From the NCBI GenBank assembly GCA_003702465.1, contig REGF01000001.1, positions 1 to 31,059 on the forward strand: DNA of 31,059 nucleotides. Reading direction: 5' to 3'. The stretch comes from Candidatus Nitrosomarinus sp. (GTDB taxonomy: Archaea > Thermoproteota > Nitrososphaeria > Nitrososphaerales > Nitrosopumilaceae). The position numbers were made by a program, and so were the translations under genes. Below are positions 16,203-23,868 of the stretch, in pieces. Position 1 is the stretch's first letter. Each line of letters begins with the position of its first letter. The notes beneath the pieces were generated by a model. It was not told where the DNA came from. It made no database searches and saw only the letters and a list, made by a program, of their open reading frames with translations.

Positions 16203-16595
16203 ATGTCAGCTGGACAAATGCCTCCATGGCTTCAAGAACAAATTGGAAAATTACAACAATCTCAACAAAATTTACAATCTATTATGACTCAAAGACAGCA
16301 TCTTGAAATGGAAAAAGCAGAAACTGAAAAAGCTCTTGATGAATTAAAGAAAGTAGCTGATGGGGATTCTGTCTTTAAACAAGCTGGAACTGTTTTAATC
16401 AAATCTGATAAAAAAGCACTGACTGATGAATTAGAAGAAAAAATTGAATTAGCAAAAACTAGATCAACTGTTCTTGAAAAACAAGAGGTTCGTGTAAAAG
16501 AAACTCTAAAAGAACAAGAAGCAAAAATCACTGAAATGATGAAAAGTGGTAACACTCCTCCACCTCCAGCTGCTGAAGACAATCCTAGAAAATAA
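16203..16595 (+). CDS. pfdB: Prefoldin beta subunit
   Basis: This 130-aa jellyfish-chaperone subunit has two long coiled-coil arms (about 10-50 and 75-115) linked by a beta-hairpin (GDSVFKQAGTVLIKSDKKAL, about 53-72). It captures unfolded proteins together with prefoldin alpha. The C-terminus carries a flexible Pro-rich tail (NTPPPPAAEDN), longer than in most homologues. It is the last gene of the SBDS-exosome operon, which is the normal archaeal arrangement. Confidence 0.93.
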   Translation: MSAGQMPPWLQEQIGKLQQSQQNLQSIMTQRQHLEMEKAETEKALDELKKVADGDSVFKQAGTVLIKSDKKALTDELEEKIELAKTRSTVLEKQEVRVKETLKEQEAKITEMMKSGNTPPPPAAEDNPRK

Positions 16596-16645
16596 TTTTA
16601 GTCTATTTCAAATAAGATATTAACAATTCATTATAACTAATATTT

Positions 16646-17326
16646 GTGAAATTAGAAAATCTTCGAATAATTGTTGATGAACGAGAGACAAAAAGTGGCA
16701 TTCCGGAATTACTCAAAGCAGTCGGTATGGGTGTAGAGATGAAAACACTTCCAATTGGTGACTATATTGTTGCACCTGAAACTATTGTTGAAAGAAAAAG
16801 TATCAAGGATTTGATGGCTTCAGTTTTTGATGGACGACTTTATGACCAATGTAGTAGATTAAAAGAACATTTTGAACATCCAGTAGTTTTACTAGAAGGT
16901 AATGTTGATGAAGTTGAAGAAATTACCGATAACCCTTTGGTCTTTTATGGTGCCATCTCTAGAGTTGTATTGGAATTTAAAATTCCAATAATTCCTACTC
17001 CAAGTGCATCTCATACTGCAAAATTATTAGTTTCAATGTGTTCTAAAAAAGATGGACCAACTGGACCTTATCTGAAAAAAATAAAAAAATCCTCTAATTT
17101 AGAAATTCAACAATTATCAACCCTTTGTAGTTTACCTGGCATTGGTGAAAAATTTGCAGTACGTATGCTTGAAAAATTTGGTACTCCTCTGAAAGTTTTC
17201 AGTGCAACAACTTCTGAATTAGCAAAAGTTGAAGGTCTTGGTGAAGCTCGTGCCAAAAAAATTAAAAATATGTTAACTAGTAAAAATAAACTCCAAAAAG
17301 AAAGCAAACAAAAGACACTGACATAA
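16646..17326 (+). CDS. XPF/ERCC4-family structure-specific DNA nuclease
   Basis: This 226-aa protein is a short archaeal XPF: a nuclease domain followed by a helix-hairpin-helix domain, with no helicase. It cuts branched DNA such as flaps and forks, usually with PCNA. Catalytic residues are visible as DERE (11-14), GDY (38-40) and the ERKSIKD motif (49-55). Two hairpin-helix motifs follow at LPGIGEKFA (163-171) and EGLGEARAKKI (196-206). The C-terminus ends KQKTLT and could be a shortened PCNA-interacting peptide, though the aromatic pair is missing. The start is GTG at 16646. It begins 50 bp after prefoldin. Confidence 0.92.
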   Translation: MKLENLRIIVDERETKSGIPELLKAVGMGVEMKTLPIGDYIVAPETIVERKSIKDLMASVFDGRLYDQCSRLKEHFEHPVVLLEGNVDEVEEITDNPLVFYGAISRVVLEFKIPIIPTPSASHTAKLLVSMCSKKDGPTGPYLKKIKKSSNLEIQQLSTLCSLPGIGEKFAVRMLEKFGTPLKVFSATTSELAKVEGLGEARAKKIKNMLTSKNKLQKESKQKTLT

Positions 17327-17353
17327 CCATTACTGTTATTTTGATTCATCAAT

Positions 17354-17360
17354 TTTTATA
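17354..17360 (+). promoter_or_regulatory. TATA-like promoter of the SIMPL-domain gene
   Basis: TTTTATA is centred about 25 nt before the ATG at 17382, consistent with a leaderless transcript. Confidence 0.45.
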
Positions 17361-17381
17361 GTATGTAATTTTCCAAAATTC

Positions 17382-18221
17382 ATGGACAATCGTGTCAATA
17401 TTGGGGTTGTAATCGGTGTAATCTTTGTTTTAGCTTTTGCTGTAACTTTAACTCAAAGTGATAAACAAGTTGAATCTCAAGTTGAATCTCAAGTTGAATC
17501 TCAGAATCTTGATGATATTCCTGAAGAATTAATCTATGAGTGGTTAAAAAAATATGATCCTTCTGAACAGACTATTTCTGTTTCAGGTACTGCAACAGCC
17601 TCTTCAAGTCCTGATTCATTAGTGATTGTACTTGGAGTTGAATCTGAAGCCAAAACTGCTAATGAATCCCTATCTGAAAATTCAAATTCATTAAATTCTG
17701 TAATCTCTTCACTTACAAATTCTGGACTCTCTGAGGATGATATCCAAACATCAAATTTTTCAATCTATCCTATGTATGACAGCATTAAAGATTTCAATGG
17801 AAATTGGCAACAAGTCTTAACTGGATACCGTGTATCCAATATCCTTTCAATTCAAACTGATAAAATTGATTCCGCAGGAGATATTATTGATGCAGCAGTT
17901 TCTTCTGGTGCAAATCGTGTAGATAATGTCTCATTTCAATTATCTGATGATAAATATCAAAAAATTAGTGATGATTTAATTGCTGATGCAATTAATGATG
18001 CAACACAAAAGGCTGAAAAAGCACTTGTTCCATTAAAACAAAAAATTGTTGGTGTAAAATCTGTTGTAATTCATGACAATGTTGTTCCTTACTATGATAG
18101 TCCAATGCGTGCATCCTTTGATGGATTTGCAGAATCTTCTATGAAATCTGCACCAATCATGTCTGGTGATGAAGAAATCACCACAAATGTTAGTGTTGTA
18201 TTTTATATTTCACAACAATAG
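17382..18221 (+). CDS. SIMPL-domain (DUF541) membrane-anchored or secreted protein
   Basis: This 279-aa protein has an N-terminal hydrophobic segment (about 7-24, IGVVIGVIFVLAFAVTLT) and then an exported domain. The domain is of the SIMPL/DUF541 type: TISVSGTATASSSPDSLVIVLGVESEAKTA, IQTSNFSIYPMYD, and a C-terminal TTNVSVVFYI strand. The molecular role of this family is poorly known; bacterial members are linked to oxidative stress. Just after the membrane segment there are three tandem VESQ units encoded by a 12-bp repeat. It converges on the nob1 gene with a 14-bp gap. Confidence 0.82.
   Translation: MDNRVNIGVVIGVIFVLAFAVTLTQSDKQVESQVESQVESQNLDDIPEELIYEWLKKYDPSEQTISVSGTATASSSPDSLVIVLGVESEAKTANESLSENSNSLNSVISSLTNSGLSEDDIQTSNFSIYPMYDSIKDFNGNWQQVLTGYRVSNILSIQTDKIDSAGDIIDAAVSSGANRVDNVSFQLSDDKYQKISDDLIADAINDATQKAEKALVPLKQKIVGVKSVVIHDNVVPYYDSPMRASFDGFAESSMKSAPIMSGDEEITTNVSVVFYISQQ
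17469..17504 (+). repeat. 12-bp tandem repeat (3 copies) encoding VESQ
   Basis: GTTGAATCTCAA occurs three times in a row, the last copy ending in G. It lengthens the linker between the membrane segment and the exported domain in frame. Copy number could vary between strains. Confidence 0.9.
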
Positions 18222-18235
18222 TTGTATTGGAATAA

Positions 18236-18712
18236 TTATTTGAGTAGTTTTCTTTTTAATGACGTTCCACAAATTGAACATTCTTTTCCACTTTGGAAAC
18301 TAGTCTTACATCCTGGACAATAATGGACCCATTTACCCACATCTTTTATTCCCTTTGTCATGATTGGTGCAATGTTTATTCCGATGTTTTTAGCAACATT
18401 GGAAATTGCAAAATCGTCTGTGATGATTTGACCTTTTGTCTCTATTCCTAAAGCAATAATTGAAACATCCTGTTTTGATAATTGAGGAAAATCTCCAGTT
18501 TCTTTTGCTGCTTTAATTGCAGCTTTTGTTGATGTTTCATCAGGTTCTCTAATCTTTAATCGATTAGTTTCAAGTAAAGTTCCTAACACATCTTGATTTT
18601 TCTTGATATGCTGAATTTCTTCATAAACTAAAGTTGTTGTGTAACAATCTTCTGATGATCTAAATGGTACTCCTGCATAAAATGCACTGGCATCTAAAAT
18701 TCTAAAATCCAA
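18236..18712 (-). CDS. nob1: rRNA maturation endonuclease Nob1 (PIN domain plus zinc ribbon)
   Basis: This 158-aa protein matures the 3' end of 16S rRNA. The PIN nuclease domain occupies about 1-120 with acidic residues D7 (LDASAFY), E31/E32 (YEEI), D82 and D99/D100 (ITDD). A zinc ribbon follows with CPGC (132-135) and CSIC (145-148). The PIN-ribbon order and length match archaeal Nob1. The 5' end overlaps the NAD kinase gene by 11 nt, so the two are probably co-transcribed. Confidence 0.92.
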   Translation of the reverse strand: MDFRILDASAFYAGVPFRSSEDCYTTTLVYEEIQHIKKNQDVLGTLLETNRLKIREPDETSTKAAIKAAKETGDFPQLSKQDVSIIALGIETKGQIITDDFAISNVAKNIGINIAPIMTKGIKDVGKWVHYCPGCKTSFQSGKECSICGTSLKRKLLK

Positions 18713-19517
18713 GTTTACTCATTTGTCTTAAACCTCTTTTTTTCAATCTAATGAAAACTGCTGGGCTTTTGTATTTTTTGATAATTATTGGTTCTTCATA
18801 TCCTGCTGATTTTACTACTTGTGCATCTATAGCTATGTTACAATCATGTGATGAAATTACTTCAATTTTTTCGTCAGGTACCACTAAGGATGCTAATCTG
18901 TAAACAGGTGCAACTGGTGTAATAATCAAGACATCCAAACTTTCGTGTAATATTGGTCCTCCTAATGAAAATGAATGGCCTGTTGAACCACTAGGTGTTG
19001 CAATGATTACTCCATCCATTTTTTGTTTTACTGTGTCATTTTGAAATTTAATTTCAATTTCTGCAGTTTTAGTTAAGTTTGCTCTGCTTATGTAAATTTC
19101 ATTTAATGCTGGTGGAAATTCTTTATCTCCACATACTGCAGTAACTCTTGTTCTCTTATCTAAAAAGAAATTATCTTCTAAAATTTCATTTAATGCTTCA
19201 TCAATTTCTTCAATTGTGATTTCTGCTAAAATTCCTCTATTTCCTCCAACATTGATTGTTAAAATTGGTGTCTCATTTTCTAAATTTCTAAATACGCGCA
19301 GAGTTGTTCCATCTCCACCTAAAGTAATTACTAAATCCAATTTTACATTTTGAATTTCTTCAAGTTCTTCCATTTGTTTTGCCCCTTCTACACTAACTGG
19401 TGAAATTGTGTATACTGTTGCTTTTTTCTCTAATAGTTTTTTAGCTACATCTTTTGCAGCTTTTTCAGAATCTTTGTTTCCCACTTTACTTACAACGGCA
19501 ACATTTTCTAGTTTCAA
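18702..19517 (-). CDS. nadK: NAD kinase
   Basis: This 271-aa enzyme phosphorylates NAD to NADP. The GGDGT motif is at 67-71, the NE/D ligand pair at 139-140 (LNEIYISRANL), and the family segment DGVIIATPSGSTGHSFSLGGPIL at 168-190. A final APVYRLASLVVPDE region is also typical. The start is TTG at 19515-19517, and TTTTTATG about 28 nt upstream fits a leaderless promoter. It is the first gene of a two-gene unit with nob1. Confidence 0.94.
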   Translation of the reverse strand: MKLENVAVVSKVGNKDSEKAAKDVAKKLLEKKATVYTISPVSVEGAKQMEELEEIQNVKLDLVITLGGDGTTLRVFRNLENETPILTINVGGNRGILAEITIEEIDEALNEILEDNFFLDKRTRVTAVCGDKEFPPALNEIYISRANLTKTAEIEIKFQNDTVKQKMDGVIIATPSGSTGHSFSLGGPILHESLDVLIITPVAPVYRLASLVVPDEKIEVISSHDCNIAIDAQVVKSAGYEEPIIIKKYKSPAVFIRLKKRGLRQMSKLGF

Positions 19518-19554
19518 GTAAGTTCTTTTGAATTGTATTTACATAAAAATGATA

Positions 19555-19576
19555 TTTTTACGCACGTTTGTAAAAA
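19555..19576. promoter_or_regulatory. Inverted repeat in the nadK/rhodanese divergent promoter region
   Basis: TTTTTAC (19555-19561) and GTAAAAA (19570-19576) form a 7-bp inverted repeat separated by 8 bp, between the two divergent starts. It could be an operator or an effect of the AT-rich promoter composition. Confidence 0.3.
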
Positions 19577-19607
19577 CAATTAAGTATGAATATGAAGTCA
19601 TTAAAAC

Positions 19608-20453
19608 ATGGATTACGCACATCCTGAAGTTTTAGTAGATACTGAGTGGTTATCCCAAAATCCTCCTAATGAAAATAGAAAATTAGTTGAAGTTGATTAT
19701 GATCCTGTTAATGGATATCAAAAAGGTCACATTAATGGTGCAAGTCTAATTTGGTGGAAACGAGATATCAATGATCCAGTAACTCGTGACATAATTAGCA
19801 AAAAAGAATTTGAAGCATTAATGTCAAAAAATGGAATTACTGCTGATACTGAAGTAATACTTTATGGTGATTTTAATAATTGGTTTGCAGCATTTGTTTT
19901 TTGGGTTTTCAAAATCTATGGACATGAGAATCTAAAGATAATGAATGGTGGAAGAAAAAAATGGGAATTAGAAAATCGTGATTATACAACTGATGAACCA
20001 CAAATCGCCCCAACACAATATGTTGCACAACCTCCTGATGAGGGATTACGTGCATATCTTTTTGATGTAAGTAGAGGAATTGGAAAAGAAGACACTGTAA
20101 TGGTTGATGTAAGGTCTCCTGCAGAATTTTCTGGACAAATTACTGCACCTCCAGAATATCCAATGGAACATGCACAAAGAGGTGGACACATTCCTGACGC
20201 AAATAATATTCCGTGGGCAACTGCTGTAAATGATGCTGATGGTACTTTCAAAAATGTTGAAGAATTAAAACAAAATTATGAACCAAAAGGTGTAACTCCT
20301 GACAAAGATGTGATTTGTTATTGTAGAATTGGTGAACGTTCATCCCATAGTTGGTTTGTTTTAAAATATCTACTTGGATATCCAAAGGTAAGAAACTATG
20401 ATGGCTCCTGGACTGAATGGGGCAACATGATAGGAAATCCTGTGGAAAAATAA
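19608..20453 (+). CDS. Thiosulfate/3-mercaptopyruvate sulfurtransferase, two-domain rhodanese
   Basis: This 281-aa protein has two tandem rhodanese domains (about 8-125 and 150-278). The N-terminal one is structural. The C-terminal one has the active-site Cys239 in the loop CRIGERSSHS, which follows VICY. Such enzymes move sulfane sulfur from thiosulfate or mercaptopyruvate to thiophilic acceptors. The loop CRIGER resembles thiosulfate sulfurtransferases rather than the CG[SA]GVT loop of mercaptopyruvate enzymes. A small hypothetical gene follows two bases after the stop codon ends, probably in the same transcript. Confidence 0.93.
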   Translation: MDYAHPEVLVDTEWLSQNPPNENRKLVEVDYDPVNGYQKGHINGASLIWWKRDINDPVTRDIISKKEFEALMSKNGITADTEVILYGDFNNWFAAFVFWVFKIYGHENLKIMNGGRKKWELENRDYTTDEPQIAPTQYVAQPPDEGLRAYLFDVSRGIGKEDTVMVDVRSPAEFSGQITAPPEYPMEHAQRGGHIPDANNIPWATAVNDADGTFKNVEELKQNYEPKGVTPDKDVICYCRIGERSSHSWFVLKYLLGYPKVRNYDGSWTEWGNMIGNPVEK

Positions 20454-20454
20454 A

Positions 20455-20766
20455 TTGCTTTTAGATCTACCCATTCTTGAGAAAGGCTCTTTTTATTACA
20501 TCAAAGATGGAAATTCTGCTATAGTTTTAGAAGATAAAACCAAACGTGGCCTAGAAATCAAAGAAACATCAGTAGATGAAGCCCTCAAAGTTAAGGCTGA
20601 CAAAGGTATGATTCACGATATGGATGGGATTGGACATTGGGTTCCAATCAGATGGTATTTTCCTAAAGACTCCTATGATCTATCCAATGTTTTGATTCAT
20701 GCAAATGCCATGGAGACAAAATATACTGAATTAAGAGAACTAACTTGTCCTCAAGACGATGACTGA
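20455..20766 (+). CDS. Conserved hypothetical protein co-transcribed with rhodanese (103 aa)
   Basis: I do not recognise this family. The protein is soluble with one cysteine, near the C-terminus (LTCPQDDD). A compact segment MIHDMDGIGHWVPIRWYFP in the middle has several aromatic residues. The start is TTG at 20455, one base after the rhodanese TAA, which implies translational coupling. An alternative start further in cannot be excluded. Its location suggests a link to sulfur transfer, but the sequence does not show how. Confidence 0.6.
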   Translation: MLLDLPILEKGSFYYIKDGNSAIVLEDKTKRGLEIKETSVDEALKVKADKGMIHDMDGIGHWVPIRWYFPKDSYDLSNVLIHANAMETKYTELRELTCPQDDD

Positions 20767-20771
20767 TAACC

Positions 20772-20780
20772 TTTTTAAAT
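20772..20780 (+). promoter_or_regulatory. TATA-like promoter of the fused ferredoxin gene
   Basis: TTTTTAAAT is centred about 27 nt before the ATG at 20803. An ATG at 20790 is out of frame. Confidence 0.45.
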
Positions 20781-20802
20781 AAATTCTAATGACAAAAATC
20801 GA

Positions 20803-21750
20803 ATGTCATTACTATTAAAAGATCGCGTTTGGTCAATGGAGGCACCAACTGCAAAACGTGGCGTTTATCCATTACATGGTTTTAAACTTGGATTATACAG
20901 ATTACCAATAGTTCTTGAAGACCCTAATGAAATAAAATCAGTTCATGATGGTTTGAAAAAAGCATTTGAGATGGACAAGTATGCAGATAGAATTTACGCA
21001 ACTTATCGTTGGAAAGAACAAAACATGGAAGATCCTGATGAGAAAGGATACGAAGAAGTTGATTTATCTGTAACAGTAGAAATTGTTACTGGCGAAGTTG
21101 TAGATATAATTTATCAAGTATTTCCAATTGAGAAATTTGGAGATCCTAATTGGGTTAAAGATTATAGAAAGAAAGCAGACCATTTTGCAAAAATGGTTAT
21201 TGATACTATTTTGAGAAATACAATTTTAGCAGATAAGATGATTTCTTATTTGGCAAAAAGTGAAAAGATTACTGAACCAGCTGCAATTCAAAGATTAGAG
21301 GAATTAACACCATTAGCAAAAATTGTTCTTGGTGCAAAACCAAAACCAATTGAAGCAACTGACGAAGAAGAAGAAGAAGACGATGCATCTATTGAAATTC
21401 CAGATGGTGCAAAACCTGGTCCAATTGATGTTGATTACAAATCAAAGATGAAACCATCTGCTGTTTATGAAGCTGCAGAACACACAATCAAAACTTGGGG
21501 CCGTAAAGGTACAAGCAATGGAATCATGGGTGTATGGGGAGAATTTGTTTCAGTAGATTATGATATTTGTGTTGCAGACGGTGGTTGTATAGAAGCATGT
21601 CCAGTAGGAGTTTACGAGTGGTTTGATTCTCCAGGAAATCCAGCTTCTGATCAAAAACCATTAATGTCAAAAGAACCAGATTGTATTTTCTGTCTTGCAT
21701 GTGAAGGTGTATGTCCACCACAAGCAATCAAAATCTACGAGCAAAAATAA
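20803..21750 (+). CDS. Ferredoxin of the Sulfolobus zinc-ferredoxin type fused to a long N-terminal domain
   Basis: The last 90 residues of this 315-aa protein are a dicluster ferredoxin very like Sulfolobus zinc ferredoxin: VDYDICVADGGCIEACPVGVYEW, then PGNPASDQKP and CIFCLACEGVCPPQAI. The seven cysteines are at 256, 262, 266, 294, 297, 300 and 304, which supports one 3Fe/4Fe cluster and one 4Fe cluster. The first 225 residues are an additional domain that I do not recognise. It ends in a hinge with an acidic run (TDEEEEEDD, near 186-194) and a PGPIDVDYKSKMKPS segment. It could be an electron carrier for the 2-oxoacid oxidoreductase at 1023-3882, but no link is proven. Confidence 0.87.
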   Translation: MSLLLKDRVWSMEAPTAKRGVYPLHGFKLGLYRLPIVLEDPNEIKSVHDGLKKAFEMDKYADRIYATYRWKEQNMEDPDEKGYEEVDLSVTVEIVTGEVVDIIYQVFPIEKFGDPNWVKDYRKKADHFAKMVIDTILRNTILADKMISYLAKSEKITEPAAIQRLEELTPLAKIVLGAKPKPIEATDEEEEEDDASIEIPDGAKPGPIDVDYKSKMKPSAVYEAAEHTIKTWGRKGTSNGIMGVWGEFVSVDYDICVADGGCIEACPVGVYEWFDSPGNPASDQKPLMSKEPDCIFCLACEGVCPPQAIKIYEQK

Positions 21751-21801
21751 TTGCAGTTATTGCAACTATAAATAGAGATAACTACTTTTGAGCAGCTAAA
21801 G

Positions 21802-23868
21802 ATGGCTGGTAATCCTTTTACTCAATTAGTTTTTGATTTATTCATTATCTCAGCAATTTTGATTACGGCATATACTTGTAATTTTTACTATCTTGTTTTA
21901 CTTGCAAATAAGAGAAATAAATCAACTAAAACTGTTGATTTAGGAACTCCTTCTGTAACAATTCAATTACCAATTTACAATGAAAAATATGTTGCAAAAC
22001 GATTGGTGGACGCAGTATGTGATTTGGATTATCCAAAAAATCAAATGAATATTATGGTTTTAGATGACTCTGATGATGATACTGTTGATTTACTTGAAAA
22101 AACTGTAAACTATTACAAAACCCAAGGATTTCAAATTGAACATATTAGACGTGGAACACGAAAAGGGTACAAAGCAGGTGCTCTCAAATATGCAATGCAA
22201 ATCACTGATACCGAACTTGTAGCTATTTTTGATGCAGATTTTATTCCACCCAAATGGTTTCTCAAAAAAGCAATTCCTCATTTTTCAAAATCAAACATTG
22301 GTTTAATTCAATGTCGTTGGGGACATGTAAATGAGAACTATTCCACTATCACCAAAGTACAAGCACTAAGTCTTGATTTTCATTTTCTAATTGAACAAAA
22401 AGCAAAAAGTGACTCTCATCTGTTTATGAATTTTAATGGCACTGCTGGAATTTGGAAACGTGATTGTATTGAAGATGCAGGTGGTTGGCATACTGCAACT
22501 TTAGTTGAAGATCTTGACTTGAGTTATAGAGCACAAATGAAAGGATGGAAATGTGTTTTCTTACCTGACATTGTAGTTGATGCAGAACTTCCTGCTCAAA
22601 TGAATGCTGCAAAAAGACAGCAATTCCGATGGGCAAAGGGTTCAATTCAATGTGCTACCAAATTACTTTTTGATATTACTGCAAAACGTAAAATTTCTGT
22701 GGAAACAAAAGTACAAGCATTTGTTCAATTGACTCGTCACATTGTTTATCCTTTAATGCTAATTCAATTTTTGGCATTACCGATTCTTTTAGCCGGTCAA
22801 GTTAATCTTTATGTTGTAAGTTTTCTTCCAATTGTAACATTTGCAACTTATCTTGCAATGGGACCAGGTGCATACATTTTGATTATACAAAATATGTATG
22901 GAAAATCGTGGAAATCTAAAGCCAAGTTACTGCCTGCATTATTAGTCTACAATGCTGGCATGTCTGTAAATAATACTGTGGCAGTTTTTGATGCAGTATT
23001 TGGAAAGAAAAATGAATTTCTTAGAACTCCAAAATATGGAATTGTAAAAAAAGAAGATGACTGGAAAGGAAAGGCTTACAATTTGCCATTTACTCAAACA
23101 ACTTTACTTGAAATCTTTTTTGGAGTTTATGGAACATTAGCAATTTTCATTTCAATATTTTCAAACAATCCTGTATTTGCTCCAATTATCGCAATCCAAA
23201 CTATTGGATTTTTCTTTATTGCCTACATGAGCCTGTCACATACTAGATTTAAAAGAAATAAATCAAGTGAAGAACGTAAAAGGACGAAGAAAGAGAAAAT
23301 GGCAGATACTGTTTACAAACTATCAATGATTGGAATTTTGGGATTGATAATATTTGGTGGATTTATGGCCATTAATGGCTATAATTCTGATATTTACCCA
23401 TTAGATAGAATCCGAGGTCATTTTGATGGAATTATAGGCTCATCTGATCCAGAAATAATTCGTGCACATCTTGTAGCAATTCAATTAGATTTGGAACCAA
23501 TATTGGAAAAATTACCTGAAACTACTGATACTCATAGTCAAGTAATTTCAAAAAACCCTGTTTGGATTTTTGCTACTGAATCAACTAACTTCATTAGAAT
23601 TCAAAACAATGTTGATGCTATGCTAGTCAGTGTTGATGAACTTTCAGCAATTCCTCCAGACAATTCTGCATATCATACAGGAATGATGGATATTAACAAT
23701 AGAGCGGATCTAATTCGACAAAATATTATGGATGCAACACCATACATGTATGTCAGTTTAGCAAATGTATTTTCAAGTATTATTTGGATTGCAGTAATAA
23801 TTGGAATCTTTACTGCATTAAAACGAAAGAGAACTCAACTAAAAGAATCTGATGCAATCGGCGTCTAA
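21802..23868 (+). CDS. Processive GT2 glycosyltransferase, cellulose-synthase-like membrane protein
   Basis: This 688-aa membrane enzyme polymerises or transfers sugars from nucleotide-sugars across the membrane. A first membrane segment (about 8-33) is followed by the cytoplasmic GT-A domain. Its motifs are LDDS (87-90), the DAD metal site (144-146), the VEDLD acceptor motif (235-239) and QQFRW (273-277, the QxxRW hallmark of processive synthases). Several membrane segments lie at about 315-370, 430-475 and 515-530, and a last one near 660-680. Between the last two is a roughly 130-residue hydrophilic region of unknown function. The end overlaps the convergent coiled-coil gene by 4 nt. Confidence 0.9.
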   Translation: MAGNPFTQLVFDLFIISAILITAYTCNFYYLVLLANKRNKSTKTVDLGTPSVTIQLPIYNEKYVAKRLVDAVCDLDYPKNQMNIMVLDDSDDDTVDLLEKTVNYYKTQGFQIEHIRRGTRKGYKAGALKYAMQITDTELVAIFDADFIPPKWFLKKAIPHFSKSNIGLIQCRWGHVNENYSTITKVQALSLDFHFLIEQKAKSDSHLFMNFNGTAGIWKRDCIEDAGGWHTATLVEDLDLSYRAQMKGWKCVFLPDIVVDAELPAQMNAAKRQQFRWAKGSIQCATKLLFDITAKRKISVETKVQAFVQLTRHIVYPLMLIQFLALPILLAGQVNLYVVSFLPIVTFATYLAMGPGAYILIIQNMYGKSWKSKAKLLPALLVYNAGMSVNNTVAVFDAVFGKKNEFLRTPKYGIVKKEDDWKGKAYNLPFTQTTLLEIFFGVYGTLAIFISIFSNNPVFAPIIAIQTIGFFFIAYMSLSHTRFKRNKSSEERKRTKKEKMADTVYKLSMIGILGLIIFGGFMAINGYNSDIYPLDRIRGHFDGIIGSSDPEIIRAHLVAIQLDLEPILEKLPETTDTHSQVISKNPVWIFATESTNFIRIQNNVDAMLVSVDELSAIPPDNSAYHTGMMDINNRADLIRQNIMDATPYMYVSLANVFSSIIWIAVIIGIFTALKRKRTQLKESDAIGV

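Noticed and set aside
21361..21384. GAA-rich run as a microsatellite
   Set aside because: It encodes the acidic hinge of the fused ferredoxin; the run is short and interrupted.
21751..21765. TTGCA-GTTAT-TGCAA hairpin after the ferredoxin gene
   Set aside because: The stem is only 5 bp without a following T-run, so it is too weak to call a terminator.
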